Assembly (NCBI RefSeq): GCF_002222655.1
Contig: NZ_CP022423.1
Coordinates: 1,922,001-1,986,000, forward strand
DNA length: 64,000 bases
Reading direction: 5' to 3'
DNA from: Vitreoscilla filiformis
Lineage (GTDB): Bacteria; Pseudomonadota; Gammaproteobacteria; Burkholderiales; Burkholderiaceae_C
Shown here piece after piece: positions 36,557 through 45,990 of this stretch; within the stretch, counting starts at the first letter, position 1; every line of letters starts with the position of its first letter. The notes beneath the pieces were generated by a model. The model worked only from the letters and a program-made list of their open reading frames with translations. It did not search any database and was not told the origin of the DNA. The position numbers were made by a program, and so were the translations under genes.

Positions 36557-38071
36557 GTGGACATCCTTTCCAACTTGGCGCTGGGGTTCGAGACCGCGCT
36601 GACGCTGAACAATCTGCTGTATGCCCTGATGGGTGCGCTGCTGGGCACCCTGATCGGGGTGCTTCCGGGCCTGGGGCCGGTGGCGACCATGGCCATGCTG
36701 CTGCCCAGCATCTACGCGCTGGACGCCGTACCTGCCCTGATCATGCTGGCCGGCATCTACTACGGCGCACAGTACGGGGGCTCGACCACGGCCATCCTGA
36801 TCAACGTGCCGGGGGAATCCAGCTCGGTGGTGACGGCGATTGATGGTTATCAAATGGCCCGCAAAGGCCGTGCGGGTGCGGCACTGGCGGCGGCGGGGCT
36901 GGGGTCGTTCTTTGCTGGGTGCGTGGGCACGCTCATCATCGCGGCCTTTGCGCCCCCGCTGACCGAGCTGGCCTTTCAGTTCGGCCCAGCGGAGTACTTT
37001 TCACTCATGACCCTGGGGTTGATCGGTGCCGTGGTGCTGGCTTCGGGCTCGTTGCTCAAAGCGGTGGCCATGATTGTGCTGGGGCTGTTGCTGGGGCAAA
37101 TCAACACCGACGTGATTTCTGGTGTGCCGCGCTACAGCTTTGACATCCCCGAGCTGACCGACGGCATTGGTTTTGTCACCATCGCCATGGGTGTGTTTGG
37201 GCTGGGAGAAATCATCGCCAATCTGAGCCGCCCCGCTGAGCACCGAGAGGTGTTCACCAAGGACGTCAAAGGTCTGTGGCCGACATGGCAAGACGTGCGT
37301 GACGCTTTCCCTGCGGTGCTGCGCGGCACCAGCTTGGGGTCGATTCTGGGTGTGCTGCCGGGGGGCGGGGCGCTGCTGGCATCTTTTGCCGCCTACACGG
37401 TGGAAAAGAAAACCCGGGGCCGCCCAGGTGAGGTGCCGTTTGGGCAGGGCAACATCCGAGGCGTGGCGGGGCCTGAGTCGGCCAACAACGCCGGGGCTCA
37501 AACCAGCTTCATTCCCATGCTGACGCTGGGCATTCCGCCCAACGCGGTCATGGCATTGATGGTCGGTGCGATGACGATCAAGGGGATTCAGCCCGGCCCC
37601 CAGGTCATGAGCAGCAACCCAGAGCTGTTCTGGGGGCTGATTGCATCCATGTGGGTGGGCAATTTCATGCTGGTCATTCTGAACCTGCCCCTGATCGGCA
37701 TCTGGATCAAGCTGCTGACGGTGCCTTACCGGCTGCTGTTCCCGGCCATCCTGTGTTTCTGCTGCATTGGCCTCTATACCCTGAACAACAACAACTTTGA
37801 CGTGTACATGGCCGCTTTGTTTGGCCTCGTCGGGTACGGCTTTTTCAAGCTCGGCTGCGAACCGGCGCCGTTGCTGCTGGGGTTCATCCTGGGGCCGATG
37901 ATGGAGGAAAACCTGCGGCGGGCGCTGCTGCTGTCACGCGGGGACTGGGGTACGTTTGTGACGCGCCCATTGTCCGCAGGTCTGCTGGCTGTGGCGGTGC
38001 TGATGATGGTGGTGGTTTTGGTGCCCGCCATCGGACGACAGCGGGAGCAAACCTTCCACGAAGCGGATTGA
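36557..38071 (+). CDS. tctA: Tripartite tricarboxylate transporter large membrane subunit
   Basis: A 504-aa TctA with about eleven hydrophobic segments. Family signatures are TLIGVLPGLGPVATMAMLLP, YYGAQYGGSTTAILINVPGESSSV and LGIPPNAVMALMVGAM. The start is GTG (VDILSNLALGFE) behind CAGGAGAAC. The periplasmic binding protein TctC is not encoded here. The gene ends 5 nt from the convergent sulfotransferase-like gene. Confidence 0.95.
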   Translation: MDILSNLALGFETALTLNNLLYALMGALLGTLIGVLPGLGPVATMAMLLPSIYALDAVPALIMLAGIYYGAQYGGSTTAILINVPGESSSVVTAIDGYQMARKGRAGAALAAAGLGSFFAGCVGTLIIAAFAPPLTELAFQFGPAEYFSLMTLGLIGAVVLASGSLLKAVAMIVLGLLLGQINTDVISGVPRYSFDIPELTDGIGFVTIAMGVFGLGEIIANLSRPAEHREVFTKDVKGLWPTWQDVRDAFPAVLRGTSLGSILGVLPGGGALLASFAAYTVEKKTRGRPGEVPFGQGNIRGVAGPESANNAGAQTSFIPMLTLGIPPNAVMALMVGAMTIKGIQPGPQVMSSNPELFWGLIASMWVGNFMLVILNLPLIGIWIKLLTVPYRLLFPAILCFCCIGLYTLNNNNFDVYMAALFGLVGYGFFKLGCEPAPLLLGFILGPMMEENLRRALLLSRGDWGTFVTRPLSAGLLAVAVLMMVVVLVPAIGRQREQTFHEAD

Positions 38072-38076
38072 CAACC

Positions 38077-39327
38077 TCACGCTTTCGCCGCAGGCGGTGC
38101 GGGCGGTTTGGGGGGCTGTGCGGCGCGCATCTGATCGCTGACGGCCAGCAAGCGCTGTGACAGCTCGGGCAACTGTTGCTGAAGCGCCAAACCAACGCGG
38201 CGCACCGTGCCTGCGGGGGCCAACCCTTTCAACGGAATGTCTCGCAGGGCATTGAGCATGCGCAGCATCTTGTGTTGCGGATCTTGCGCGGGCGGCAGCC
38301 CATGTTTTTGCATCGCCTGGAGCAACAGCGGCTGCATCACATCCATCGCGGCCAGTGGGATTTGGATGTTCGGCAGCGTTTCCGGGTAGTGGGTCATCTC
38401 ATCGCCGAACAGATGATCACGATCAAACCAGCGGTGCGCCACGCGGGCATTGCTCGCCTGGAAGTGATGCAAAAAGGCCAACGCTTCTTGACGGGCCACC
38501 GTGGGCCCTCCGTGCGGGAACAGCGGGGTCAGTTTTTGGATGAGTTGTCCCCGCAGGCTGGCGGCTTGCGGAGCCTCCCGGGGAATGCCCATGCGCTCCA
38601 TGGTGCGGTTGAAGGACAAGATGCAGGCCGCCACCGTGGCCGTCAGCGACTCGTTTTGTTGCACGCCCGGCGTGAAACCCTCGACCACATCGGGCAGCCC
38701 ACAGGCGTGGAAGAAGTCACTTTGCAGGGTGCCTCCCACAAAATCGGAGCGTTCAAAGCGTCGAACCACCATCGCGTCGGCGCCGAACACCGTCGCCCAG
38801 CGCGACAGGAGTTGCTCGTAATCGAAGTACACGTCCTGTGCGGCGGGTTGTTTCTGCGGGAAGGGGGTGGTGTGCGTCCAGCCATCGCGCAGTGCCGTGC
38901 TGTAGAGGCTGACCGCCAGCTTGTCTTGGCGGCGCAAGTAGACCACCACCCGCACTCGCTCAAACAGACCTGCGAACAGTTGTGCCACCTGTTGCACTTC
39001 CTCGACCGTCACCACCCGCGAGTGCAGATGCTCCGAAGTGACGATCAAGGTGTGGATGTAGGCGGGAAGTTGCTGCACATCGGCACGGATCGCCGCTTGG
39101 ATTTGCTCGCGCCAATCGGTGCCCAGGCGAGCCAAAGCCAAGTCATAACCTTCGTGGGCGGGCCGCAGGCGGGCGTAGGAGGCCACCCGGCGGTTGTTGG
39201 GCTGATCGGCATGTGTGAGCAAACCCACCCCGTGCGCTGCCAAGTGGGCGCGGTTGCGGTAGAGATCGTTCTGGAGACTGGTGGTGCCGGTCTTTTCGGT
39301 ACCGATGTGCAGAATGAGTTGTCTCAC
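38077..39327 (-). CDS. Sulfotransferase-like protein
   Basis: A 416-aa protein. The N-terminal LILHIGTEKTGTTSLQND matches the 5'-phosphosulfate loop of PAPS-dependent sulfotransferases. VRVVVYLRRQDKLAVSLYSTAL near residue 130 resembles the 3'-phosphate loop. The C-terminal third is specific, ending in a Pro/Ala tail. It could sulfate a surface glycan. The acceptor is unknown, and a nucleotide-binding protein without sulfotransferase activity is possible. Confidence 0.7.
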   Translation of the reverse strand: MRQLILHIGTEKTGTTSLQNDLYRNRAHLAAHGVGLLTHADQPNNRRVASYARLRPAHEGYDLALARLGTDWREQIQAAIRADVQQLPAYIHTLIVTSEHLHSRVVTVEEVQQVAQLFAGLFERVRVVVYLRRQDKLAVSLYSTALRDGWTHTTPFPQKQPAAQDVYFDYEQLLSRWATVFGADAMVVRRFERSDFVGGTLQSDFFHACGLPDVVEGFTPGVQQNESLTATVAACILSFNRTMERMGIPREAPQAASLRGQLIQKLTPLFPHGGPTVARQEALAFLHHFQASNARVAHRWFDRDHLFGDEMTHYPETLPNIQIPLAAMDVMQPLLLQAMQKHGLPPAQDPQHKMLRMLNALRDIPLKGLAPAGTVRRVGLALQQQLPELSQRLLAVSDQMRAAQPPKPPAPPAAKA

Positions 39328-39435
39328 GCGGGAAAATCCTTCAAGTTCGCGGGCCCGATCGGCCAGATGGTGTGAGAAGCAAGGGCGGGACTGTAAATCA
39401 GTTGTTCACCCAGGGCCTTGTGCGAACATGCCCGC

Positions 39436-40257
39436 ATGTGGATCGACACCCATTGCCACCTGGACGCCCCCGAGTTTGACGACGACCGGGGAGGCGTGAT
39501 CGCACGGGCGCACCAACAAGGCGTCCGGGCCTTGGTGGTGCCCGCCGTGTGGCCCGCAGGGTTTGCCGCGACGCGCCAAGCGGCGTTCATGGCCGGGGGC
39601 GCTTACGCCTTGGGCACCCATCCGATGTGGTTGGACGCCGCCGGAGACGATGCGGCTGAAGCACTGGCCCGTGCGCTGGTGATTGCACAAGAGGATGTGC
39701 GTTGTGTGGCAGTGGGCGAAATTGGGCTCGATTTTGGGGTGCCGAACGCCGATCGAGGGCGGCAAGTCGCCTTGCTGGAGGCTCAGTTGAAGTTGGCCCG
39801 CGAGCACGGTTGGCCGGTGCTGCTGCATGTGCGCCAATCGGTGGACGCCGTGTTGGCGGCGCTGCGGCGCATCCGCGTTCCGGGCGGAGTGGCCCATGCG
39901 TTCAACGGCAGCGCACAACAGGCCCAGCAGTTGATCGACTTGGGGTTCAAGTTGGGTCTGGGTGGGGCGATGACGTTCGAGCGGGCGCTTCACTTGCGGC
40001 GTCTGGCCACACACTTGCCGGCTGAGGCCATCGTGCTGGAAACCGATGCGCCGGACATCCCTCCCCAATGGCGCTACCGCACCGCTGCCGAACGGCAGGG
40101 CGGGGCCCAGCAGCGCAACGAGCCCGCTGAGTTGCCCGCCATTGCCCAGACTCTGGCCACACTGCGCGGCTGGAGCTTGGCACAAACTGCCGTGATCACG
40201 ACGGCCAACGCCCGGGCCGCATTGCCCCGGCTGGCCGCTTTTTTTTCTGATGATTGA
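39436..40257 (+). CDS. TatD-family metal-dependent hydrolase
   Basis: A 273-aa TIM-barrel protein. MWIDTHCHLDAPEF carries HxH, the Glu is in AVGEIGLDF, and other ligands are in LLHVRQS and VLETDAPD. The family has 3'-5' DNA exonuclease or D-aminoacyl-tRNA deacylase-like activity. The start at 39436 matches the family N-terminus. The 3' end overlaps the next gene by 8 nt. Confidence 0.92.
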   Translation: MWIDTHCHLDAPEFDDDRGGVIARAHQQGVRALVVPAVWPAGFAATRQAAFMAGGAYALGTHPMWLDAAGDDAAEALARALVIAQEDVRCVAVGEIGLDFGVPNADRGRQVALLEAQLKLAREHGWPVLLHVRQSVDAVLAALRRIRVPGGVAHAFNGSAQQAQQLIDLGFKLGLGGAMTFERALHLRRLATHLPAEAIVLETDAPDIPPQWRYRTAAERQGGAQQRNEPAELPAIAQTLATLRGWSLAQTAVITTANARAALPRLAAFFSDD

Positions 40258-41068
40258 TATGAACAAACGAAAAAGCCGAGGGGCTGCTTCTGCGCAGTCG
40301 GCACCGGAGTGGGTGGGTGCGACCTTGTCGGAGGCCGACGGTGTGCGCTATTTGCACCTGGATTCGATCTGGATTCAGGGCGCCATGCGGGTGGCCAAAC
40401 CTTGGCACCTGGAATTGGAGTACATCCAGCGCATGATGGCGTGGATGCTGTGGCGCCCGTCGGAGTCCGTCACGGAGGGGCAGTGTGTGCAGTTGGGATT
40501 GGGGGCGGCCTCGCTCACCAAGTTCAGCCACAAGATGCTGCGCATGAGCACCACAGCCGTGGAAATCAACCCCAGCGTCATCCAAGCGTGCCGGCTGTGG
40601 TTCCGTTTGCCAGCGGATGACACCCGGCTGTCCGTGGTGTGCGACGACGCAGGCCGCTGGGTGGCCGATGCAGCGCACCGGCACAGCGTCGCCGTGCTCA
40701 ACGTGGATTTGTACGACCACGACGCCGCCGCTCCCGTGTTGGACGATGAAGCGTTTTACAGCGCCTGCCACCGGGTGTTGGAAGAAGGTGGGGTGATGAC
40801 CGTGAACCTGTTCGGACGCAGCAGCAGCTATCTGCGCAGTGCGCGCTTGTTGGCCCAGGTGTTCGGGGCTGAGCACGTCTGGAGCCTGCGCCCGACCTTG
40901 GAGGGCAACACGGTGGTGGTGGCCTGCCGAGGCGGCCTCTTGCCTGAGCGTGACGTGTTGAACTTGCGGGCGGCGCACATTGAATCCACTTACCAACTGC
41001 CTGCCCGCAAGTGGGTGCGCATGATTCGGCCATTGGAGGCGGCAGCCCCCGACGCAGAGGGGGTGTGA
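40250..41068 (+). CDS. Spermidine synthase-like SAM-binding protein
   Basis: A 272-aa Rossmann-fold protein of the spermidine synthase superfamily. It has the motif I-like QLGLGAASLTKF, the acidic TAVEINPSVIQACRLWF and the NVDLYDHDA loop. The classical GGGDGG is replaced by GLGAAS, and the YHE/P active-site motifs are not clear, so aminopropyl transfer is uncertain. ATG 40250 overlaps the tatD stop; ATG 40259 is an alternative. Its stop overlaps the GspE gene start. Confidence 0.78.
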   Translation: MIDMNKRKSRGAASAQSAPEWVGATLSEADGVRYLHLDSIWIQGAMRVAKPWHLELEYIQRMMAWMLWRPSESVTEGQCVQLGLGAASLTKFSHKMLRMSTTAVEINPSVIQACRLWFRLPADDTRLSVVCDDAGRWVADAAHRHSVAVLNVDLYDHDAAAPVLDDEAFYSACHRVLEEGGVMTVNLFGRSSSYLRSARLLAQVFGAEHVWSLRPTLEGNTVVVACRGGLLPERDVLNLRAAHIESTYQLPARKWVRMIRPLEAAAPDAEGV

Positions 41069-42867
41069 CAGTGGTTCCCGTGCTGCAATTGCCGCCTCGT
41101 GGGCGGCTGGATTTGCGCAATTTGTTGCGCTGGCTGTACGAGGACGGCGTATTGACGCGAGAGGACGCCGAGCGGATGGCCAAGCGGTTCGGCCACAGTG
41201 ACTCATCGTTGCATCCACTGCTGCGCTTGGCAGGCGTCGGTCTGACCGACGTGCGCAACGGCGAGCCGCTGGACATGGATCGGCTGATCCAGTGGTTGGC
41301 GCAGCGCTTTCACTTGACATCGCTGCGCATCGACCCGCTGCGCATGGACGCCAGTCGCGTGCAAGATGTGATGTCCAAAACCTACGCGGAAAGCCGTCGC
41401 GCCTTGCCGGTGTTGTATGGCCAGCAAGAAGTCACGATCGCGACGTGTGAACCGTTCGACATCGATTGGGTGCCCTCGATCGAAGCGCACACGCGGCGGC
41501 GGGTCAAACTCGTGCTGGCCGCTCCAGACGACATTGCCCGCTACACCACTGAGTTTTACACCCTGGCGCACAACGTGCGGCATGCCCGCAAGTCGGGTGA
41601 GGTGTCGAGCACGAGCAACTTCGAGCAGCTCGTGGAGGTCAAGCTCAAGGACAACCTGGATGCCAACGATCAAGGCGTGGTGCAGATCGTGGACTGGCTG
41701 TGGCAGTACGCCTTCGAGCAGCGTGCCAGCGACATCCACCTGGAGCCGCGCCGCGACGCCAGCGTGATCCGATTGCGCATCGACGGGGTGTTGCACACCG
41801 TGCAGAAAATTCCGCCTCAGGTGATGGCGGCGATGACCGCACGCATCAAACTGCTGGGGCGCATGGACGTGATCGAGCGTCGGCGGCCACAAGATGGGCG
41901 CATCAAGACCCGTCGCCCGGCGGGTGCGCCTGGGGGCGAATCGGCGGAAGTGGAAATGCGCTTGTCCACCTTGCCAACGGCCTTCGGTGAGAAGGTCGTG
42001 ATGCGGATTTTCGATCCCGGCACCGTGGATAAACCGTTGGATGCACTCGGATTCTCCCCCGAAGAAGCGCGGCGCTGGGAAGCGTTGACCTCCCGCAGCC
42101 ACGGCATCATTTTGGTGACAGGCCCCACGGGCTCCGGTAAGACCACCACGCTGTACTCCACGCTCAAAAAACTGGCCACCGAAGACGTGAACGTCTGCAC
42201 GGTCGAAGATCCGATCGAAATGGTGGAGCCGCAGTTCAACCAGACCCAGGTCAACCCGGTGGTGGAACTGAGTTTCGCTGAGGGCTTGCGGGCGCTGATG
42301 CGGCAGGATCCCGACATCATCATGGTCGGTGAAATCCGTGATTTGGAAACCGCCGAAATGGCCATCCAAGCGGCACTGACGGGGCATTTGGTGCTGTCCA
42401 CCTTGCACACCAACGACGCCCCTTCAGCGTTCACCCGCTTGGTGGACATTGGGGTGCCGCCTTACCTGATGTCCGCCACCGTGATTGGCGTCCTGGCGCA
42501 ACGGTTGGTGCGAACCTTGTGCCCCATCTGCAAAGAACCGGATCCCGAGCTCACGCACCAAGAACTGGCGCGCTTGGCCGCTCCGGGACGGTTGTTACAA
42601 CCGGCGCGGCCATATCGAGCCGTGGGGTGTCCGGCGTGCCGCCAAACCGGTTATCGAGGGCGGGCGGCGCTGTACGAGCTGATGGAGGTCAGCGAAGCGG
42701 TGCGGGCCACACTCCATCCCCAGCCAGACCTCAGCCGATTGCGCCAGCAAGCGGTCAAAGAAGGGTTGCGTCCGCTGCGCACCTCGGGCGTGTTGCGCGT
42801 GGCCGAAGGGATGACCACATTGGACGAGGTGCTACGCTGCACCCCACGCTGGGAGGATGCGGCTTGA
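41065..42867 (+). CDS. GspE/PilB-family secretion or pilus ATPase
   Basis: A 600-aa hexameric ATPase of the type II/IV assembly class. The N-terminal N1E-like domain spans about 40-160. Walker A is GPTGSGKTTT, the Asp and Walker B boxes are TVEDPIEM and IIMVGEIRDLET, and the His box is STLHTNDAPSA. A tetracysteine zinc site (CPIC ... CPAC) is near residues 485-525. No other gsp or pil genes are nearby. The GTG at 41065 overlaps the preceding stop. Confidence 0.9.
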   Translation: MTVVPVLQLPPRGRLDLRNLLRWLYEDGVLTREDAERMAKRFGHSDSSLHPLLRLAGVGLTDVRNGEPLDMDRLIQWLAQRFHLTSLRIDPLRMDASRVQDVMSKTYAESRRALPVLYGQQEVTIATCEPFDIDWVPSIEAHTRRRVKLVLAAPDDIARYTTEFYTLAHNVRHARKSGEVSSTSNFEQLVEVKLKDNLDANDQGVVQIVDWLWQYAFEQRASDIHLEPRRDASVIRLRIDGVLHTVQKIPPQVMAAMTARIKLLGRMDVIERRRPQDGRIKTRRPAGAPGGESAEVEMRLSTLPTAFGEKVVMRIFDPGTVDKPLDALGFSPEEARRWEALTSRSHGIILVTGPTGSGKTTTLYSTLKKLATEDVNVCTVEDPIEMVEPQFNQTQVNPVVELSFAEGLRALMRQDPDIIMVGEIRDLETAEMAIQAALTGHLVLSTLHTNDAPSAFTRLVDIGVPPYLMSATVIGVLAQRLVRTLCPICKEPDPELTHQELARLAAPGRLLQPARPYRAVGCPACRQTGYRGRAALYELMEVSEAVRATLHPQPDLSRLRQQAVKEGLRPLRTSGVLRVAEGMTTLDEVLRCTPRWEDAA

Positions 42868-42885
42868 TCCTCGCCGCCTCACCGA

Positions 42886-43368
42886 TCAGGGTTGCTGTGC
42901 GCTCAACCGCTGAAAAATCACGCCCTGGAGTTTCATGCCTGGGCGCAGGTTGCGCTTGGCAAACCACCCTTGGTTCATCTCCAGCACCAAACGCACCGGG
43001 CGTTTGGAGCAGTGGGAGGTTTCGGTTTGCGGGGCCATGTCTTCGAGGTTGACGATGGTGCCGTCATCTGCGAGGAACGCAGCGGTCAGCGGCAGCGGGG
43101 TGTTGCGCATCCAGAAACACTGCACCCCGGCTTGTTCGAAGACGAACAACATGCCTTCGTGGCTGGCCATCTCTTTGCGGAACATCAAGCCCTTCTGGCG
43201 CTGTTCCGGGGTGTGAGCCACCTGCGCCGCGATGTTGTGCATGCCCGCGCTCAGCGATGTGGTGGGCAGTTGCTGCGGTCGGGTGTCGTCTTGGGCCTGG
43301 GCTGAGCCGGCCAGTGCAAGCAACAAGGCATAACCGCAGCGCAAGGTGGCAGTCTTGATAAATGTCAT
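42886..43368 (-). CDS. DUF192 family exported protein
   Basis: A 160-aa protein with a signal peptide (to about GSAQA) and a DUF192 domain (VAHTPEQRQKGLMFRKEM, MLFVFEQAGVQCFWMRNTPLPL, ...VLEMNQGWFAKRNLRPGMKL). Function unknown. It converges with the GspE-type gene (18-nt gap) and diverges from ccoI. Confidence 0.9.
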   Translation of the reverse strand: MTFIKTATLRCGYALLLALAGSAQAQDDTRPQQLPTTSLSAGMHNIAAQVAHTPEQRQKGLMFRKEMASHEGMLFVFEQAGVQCFWMRNTPLPLTAAFLADDGTIVNLEDMAPQTETSHCSKRPVRLVLEMNQGWFAKRNLRPGMKLQGVIFQRLSAQQP

Positions 43369-43445
43369 AACCGATCGTCTTCCATGGAGCTAGATTAGCG
43401 GGCCCCCGCCGCCCTGGCGGGTTTGTCGTTCTCAGACCCGCAACC

Positions 43446-45734
43446 ATGGCCTCCTCCTCCCCGACTTTTGCCGCGATGCCGCTGGATGTGCTGGACGATC
43501 CCGTCGAGCAGCAGCGTTTCACGCGTTGGGTCGAGGACGGCGGGCGCCAAGTGGCCGAGTCTTCGTTCCAAGTGTCGGGCATGTACTGTGCGGCGTGCTC
43601 TGGCGTGATCGAATCGGCCTTGACGGGCGTGGATGGCGTGGTATCTGCCCAAGTCGGATCGGCCAGCCAGCGTGCCAAGGTTCGATGGGATCCGAAGCGC
43701 ACACAAGTTTCCGCACTGGTGAAAGCCGTGCGTTCCGCCGGCTATGACGCCGTGCCTGACGCCGCTGCACCTGCCCGTGAGCAACGCCGTGTCGAGCGGC
43801 GTGCCGCCTTGTGGCGGGTGTTTGTGGCCTCGTTCTGCGCCATGCAGGTGATGATGTTTGCCACACCCAGCTACGTGGCCACGGGCGATGAATTGGCACC
43901 CGACCTGCGGCAGTTGTTGAACTGGGGCAGTTGGGTGGTGTCGATCCCTGTGTTGCTGTTCTCGGCGGGTCCATTTTTGCGCAATGCGTGGCGCAGTTTG
44001 CGCCTGAGACGCATCAGCATGGATGTGCCCGTGGCCCTGGGCATCTTGGTGACGTTCATTGCCAGCACGGGCGCCACCTTCGACCCCGATGGGGCCTTCG
44101 GCCACGAGGTCTACTTTGACTCGTTCACCATGTTCGTCAGTTTTTTGCTGGCGGGGCGTTTTTTAGAGATGACGGTGCGGCACCGTGCGGCCGAATCCCT
44201 GGAAGCGGCGCTGTCAGGCATGCCCGAGACGGCGCTGCGGCTGGAGCCGAATGGCGAGGCCATGCCTGTCAGCGTGTTGCGTTTGCGGGCGGGGGATCGG
44301 GTGCGGGTGCCACTGGGCAGCGCATTTCCGGCGGATGGGCGTTTGCTGATCGGGCCGACCCAGGCGGACGAATCCTTGCTCACAGGTGAATCGAGTCCGG
44401 TGACGCGGCAGGCGGGGGATGAAGTCGTCGGTGGCAGCCTCAACGTCGGGGCGCCGGTGGACATGCAAGTCGAGCGCGTGGGCGCTGACACGCGCTTCGA
44501 AGCCATTGTCAGCATGTTGCGGGATGCCCTGTCACAGCGCCCGGCCTTGGCCCGCCAGGCTGACCAATGGGCGGGGCCGTTTCTCTGGGGCATTTTGGCC
44601 TTGGCGGGGTTGGCGGCGGTGGCATGGTCGTGGTACGACCCTTCGCGGGCGCTGTGGGTGGCCGTGTCTGTGTTGATCGTGACCTGTCCGTGTGCGCTGT
44701 CGTTGGCGGCCCCTGCTGCGTTGGTGGCAGCGGCCCGGGCGCTGGCGCGGCGGGGGGTGGTGTTGCAGCGTTTGGATGCGCTGGAAGCTTTGGCCAGCAT
44801 GAGCCGCCTCTTTCTCGATAAAACCGGCACCTTGACGCAAGATCAACCCGCCCTGGTGGCCCTGCGCGATGCCAGCGGGGCGGTTCTTGACCTCACCGCT
44901 TCCCCTGTTGAAGTCGGGGACGCAGCGCTGTTGGCGGCTTGGTCGGCACATCCGTTGTCCAAAGTGCTGGCCCAGCGTGCCCCTGCCGCCGTGGAGGATC
45001 GGTGGCAGGCCGTGCGCGAGCAACCCGGTTCTGGTTTGGAAGGACGCCGGGCGGATGGTTCGGTGTGGCGCTTGGGGTCGCGTGCCTGGGTGTTGGGATC
45101 GTCCAGCGACGTGGCGCCCGCAACCGATCAGCCCGTGGTGCAAGTGTGGTTCGGCCCTGTCGGGCAGCTGCGCTGGTGTTTCGAGTTTGCGGAGCAGTTG
45201 CGGCCAGATGCTCTGTCGGCTGTCGAAGCGTTGCGGGCTGGGGGCGTTGGGTTGGGTTTGCTGTCGGGGGATGCTTCCCGTCGTGTGGCGCACATTGCCG
45301 AGCAGGTGGGCATCGCCGATGTCGTGGCGGGCGCGCAACCTCAAGACAAGTTGGCGCACCTGTCGCGGGCACAAGCGCGGGGTGAGCGTGTCGGCATGGT
45401 GGGCGACGGTGTGAACGATGCCCCGGTGCTGGCGCGTGCCGATGTCTCGTTTGCCATGGGGCAAGGTGCGCTGGTGGCGCGTGTGCATGCCGATGCCGTG
45501 GTGGTGTCGGGGCGGCTTCAAGATGTTGTCATGGCGCGACAGTTGGCACAGCGCACCATGCAAGTGGTTCGACAGAACTTGATCTGGGCGGCCACCTATA
45601 ACTTGGCTTGCATTCCGCTGGCGCTGGCAGGTTACTTGCCTCCTTGGGCCGCAGGATTGGGGATGGCCCTCAGCTCCCTGCTGGTTGTCGGCAATGCCAC
45701 ACGTTTGGCCTACGCTCGCCCTGGGCCGGTGTGA
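43446..45734 (+). CDS. ccoI: Cbb3-associated copper P-type ATPase CcoI/FixI
   Basis: A 762-aa P1B ATPase. The N-terminal metal-binding domain has C48xxC51 (GMYCAAC). The transmembrane copper motif CPC is at 414-416, the phosphorylated Asp458 is in DKTGT, and the hinge GDGVNDAPVL is intact. It is thought to export copper across the inner membrane for maturation of the CuB site in CcoN. It leads the oxidase cluster, 29 nt before ccoS. Confidence 0.95.
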   Translation: MASSSPTFAAMPLDVLDDPVEQQRFTRWVEDGGRQVAESSFQVSGMYCAACSGVIESALTGVDGVVSAQVGSASQRAKVRWDPKRTQVSALVKAVRSAGYDAVPDAAAPAREQRRVERRAALWRVFVASFCAMQVMMFATPSYVATGDELAPDLRQLLNWGSWVVSIPVLLFSAGPFLRNAWRSLRLRRISMDVPVALGILVTFIASTGATFDPDGAFGHEVYFDSFTMFVSFLLAGRFLEMTVRHRAAESLEAALSGMPETALRLEPNGEAMPVSVLRLRAGDRVRVPLGSAFPADGRLLIGPTQADESLLTGESSPVTRQAGDEVVGGSLNVGAPVDMQVERVGADTRFEAIVSMLRDALSQRPALARQADQWAGPFLWGILALAGLAAVAWSWYDPSRALWVAVSVLIVTCPCALSLAAPAALVAAARALARRGVVLQRLDALEALASMSRLFLDKTGTLTQDQPALVALRDASGAVLDLTASPVEVGDAALLAAWSAHPLSKVLAQRAPAAVEDRWQAVREQPGSGLEGRRADGSVWRLGSRAWVLGSSSDVAPATDQPVVQVWFGPVGQLRWCFEFAEQLRPDALSAVEALRAGGVGLGLLSGDASRRVAHIAEQVGIADVVAGAQPQDKLAHLSRAQARGERVGMVGDGVNDAPVLARADVSFAMGQGALVARVHADAVVVSGRLQDVVMARQLAQRTMQVVRQNLIWAATYNLACIPLALAGYLPPWAAGLGMALSSLLVVGNATRLAYARPGPV

Positions 45735-45763
45735 CAGGCGCTGCAAAAAGCAACGGAGTCTTC

Positions 45764-45964
45764 ATGGAAATCATGTACTTGCTGATCCCGCTGTCGGCGG
45801 TGATCGTTCTGGCGATCATCGGCACATTCGGCTGGGCACTGCACAAAGGACAGTTCGACGAACTTGAGCACGAGGGGGAGCGAATCATCCAAGATGAGCC
45901 GACCCCGGTTGATGGCGATCAAGCGCCCCGTCAGCCGCATCAAAAACAATCCGCGACGCGTTAG
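45764..45964 (+). CDS. ccoS: Cbb3 oxidase maturation protein CcoS
   Basis: A 66-aa single-helix membrane protein, [20 protein letters not shown] onwards, with the conserved W-A-x2-x-GQFDELE-type motif ([17 protein letters not shown]). Needed for cofactor insertion into CcoN in other bacteria. It lies between ccoI and ccoN. Confidence 0.95.
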   Translation: MEIMYLLIPLSAVIVLAIIGTFGWALHKGQFDELEHEGERIIQDEPTPVDGDQAPRQPHQKQSATR

Positions 45965-45990
45965 CGAGTCTCAGAAGAAGGAGGCCTTCA

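Noticed and set aside
40241..40248. T8 run as a terminator at the end of tatD
   Set aside because: It lies inside the tatD coding sequence and no stem precedes it. The following gene overlaps.
45735..45990. FNR box upstream of ccoN
   Set aside because: No TTGAT-N4-ATCAA-like sequence was found in the ccoI-ccoS-ccoN gaps or upstream of ccoI.
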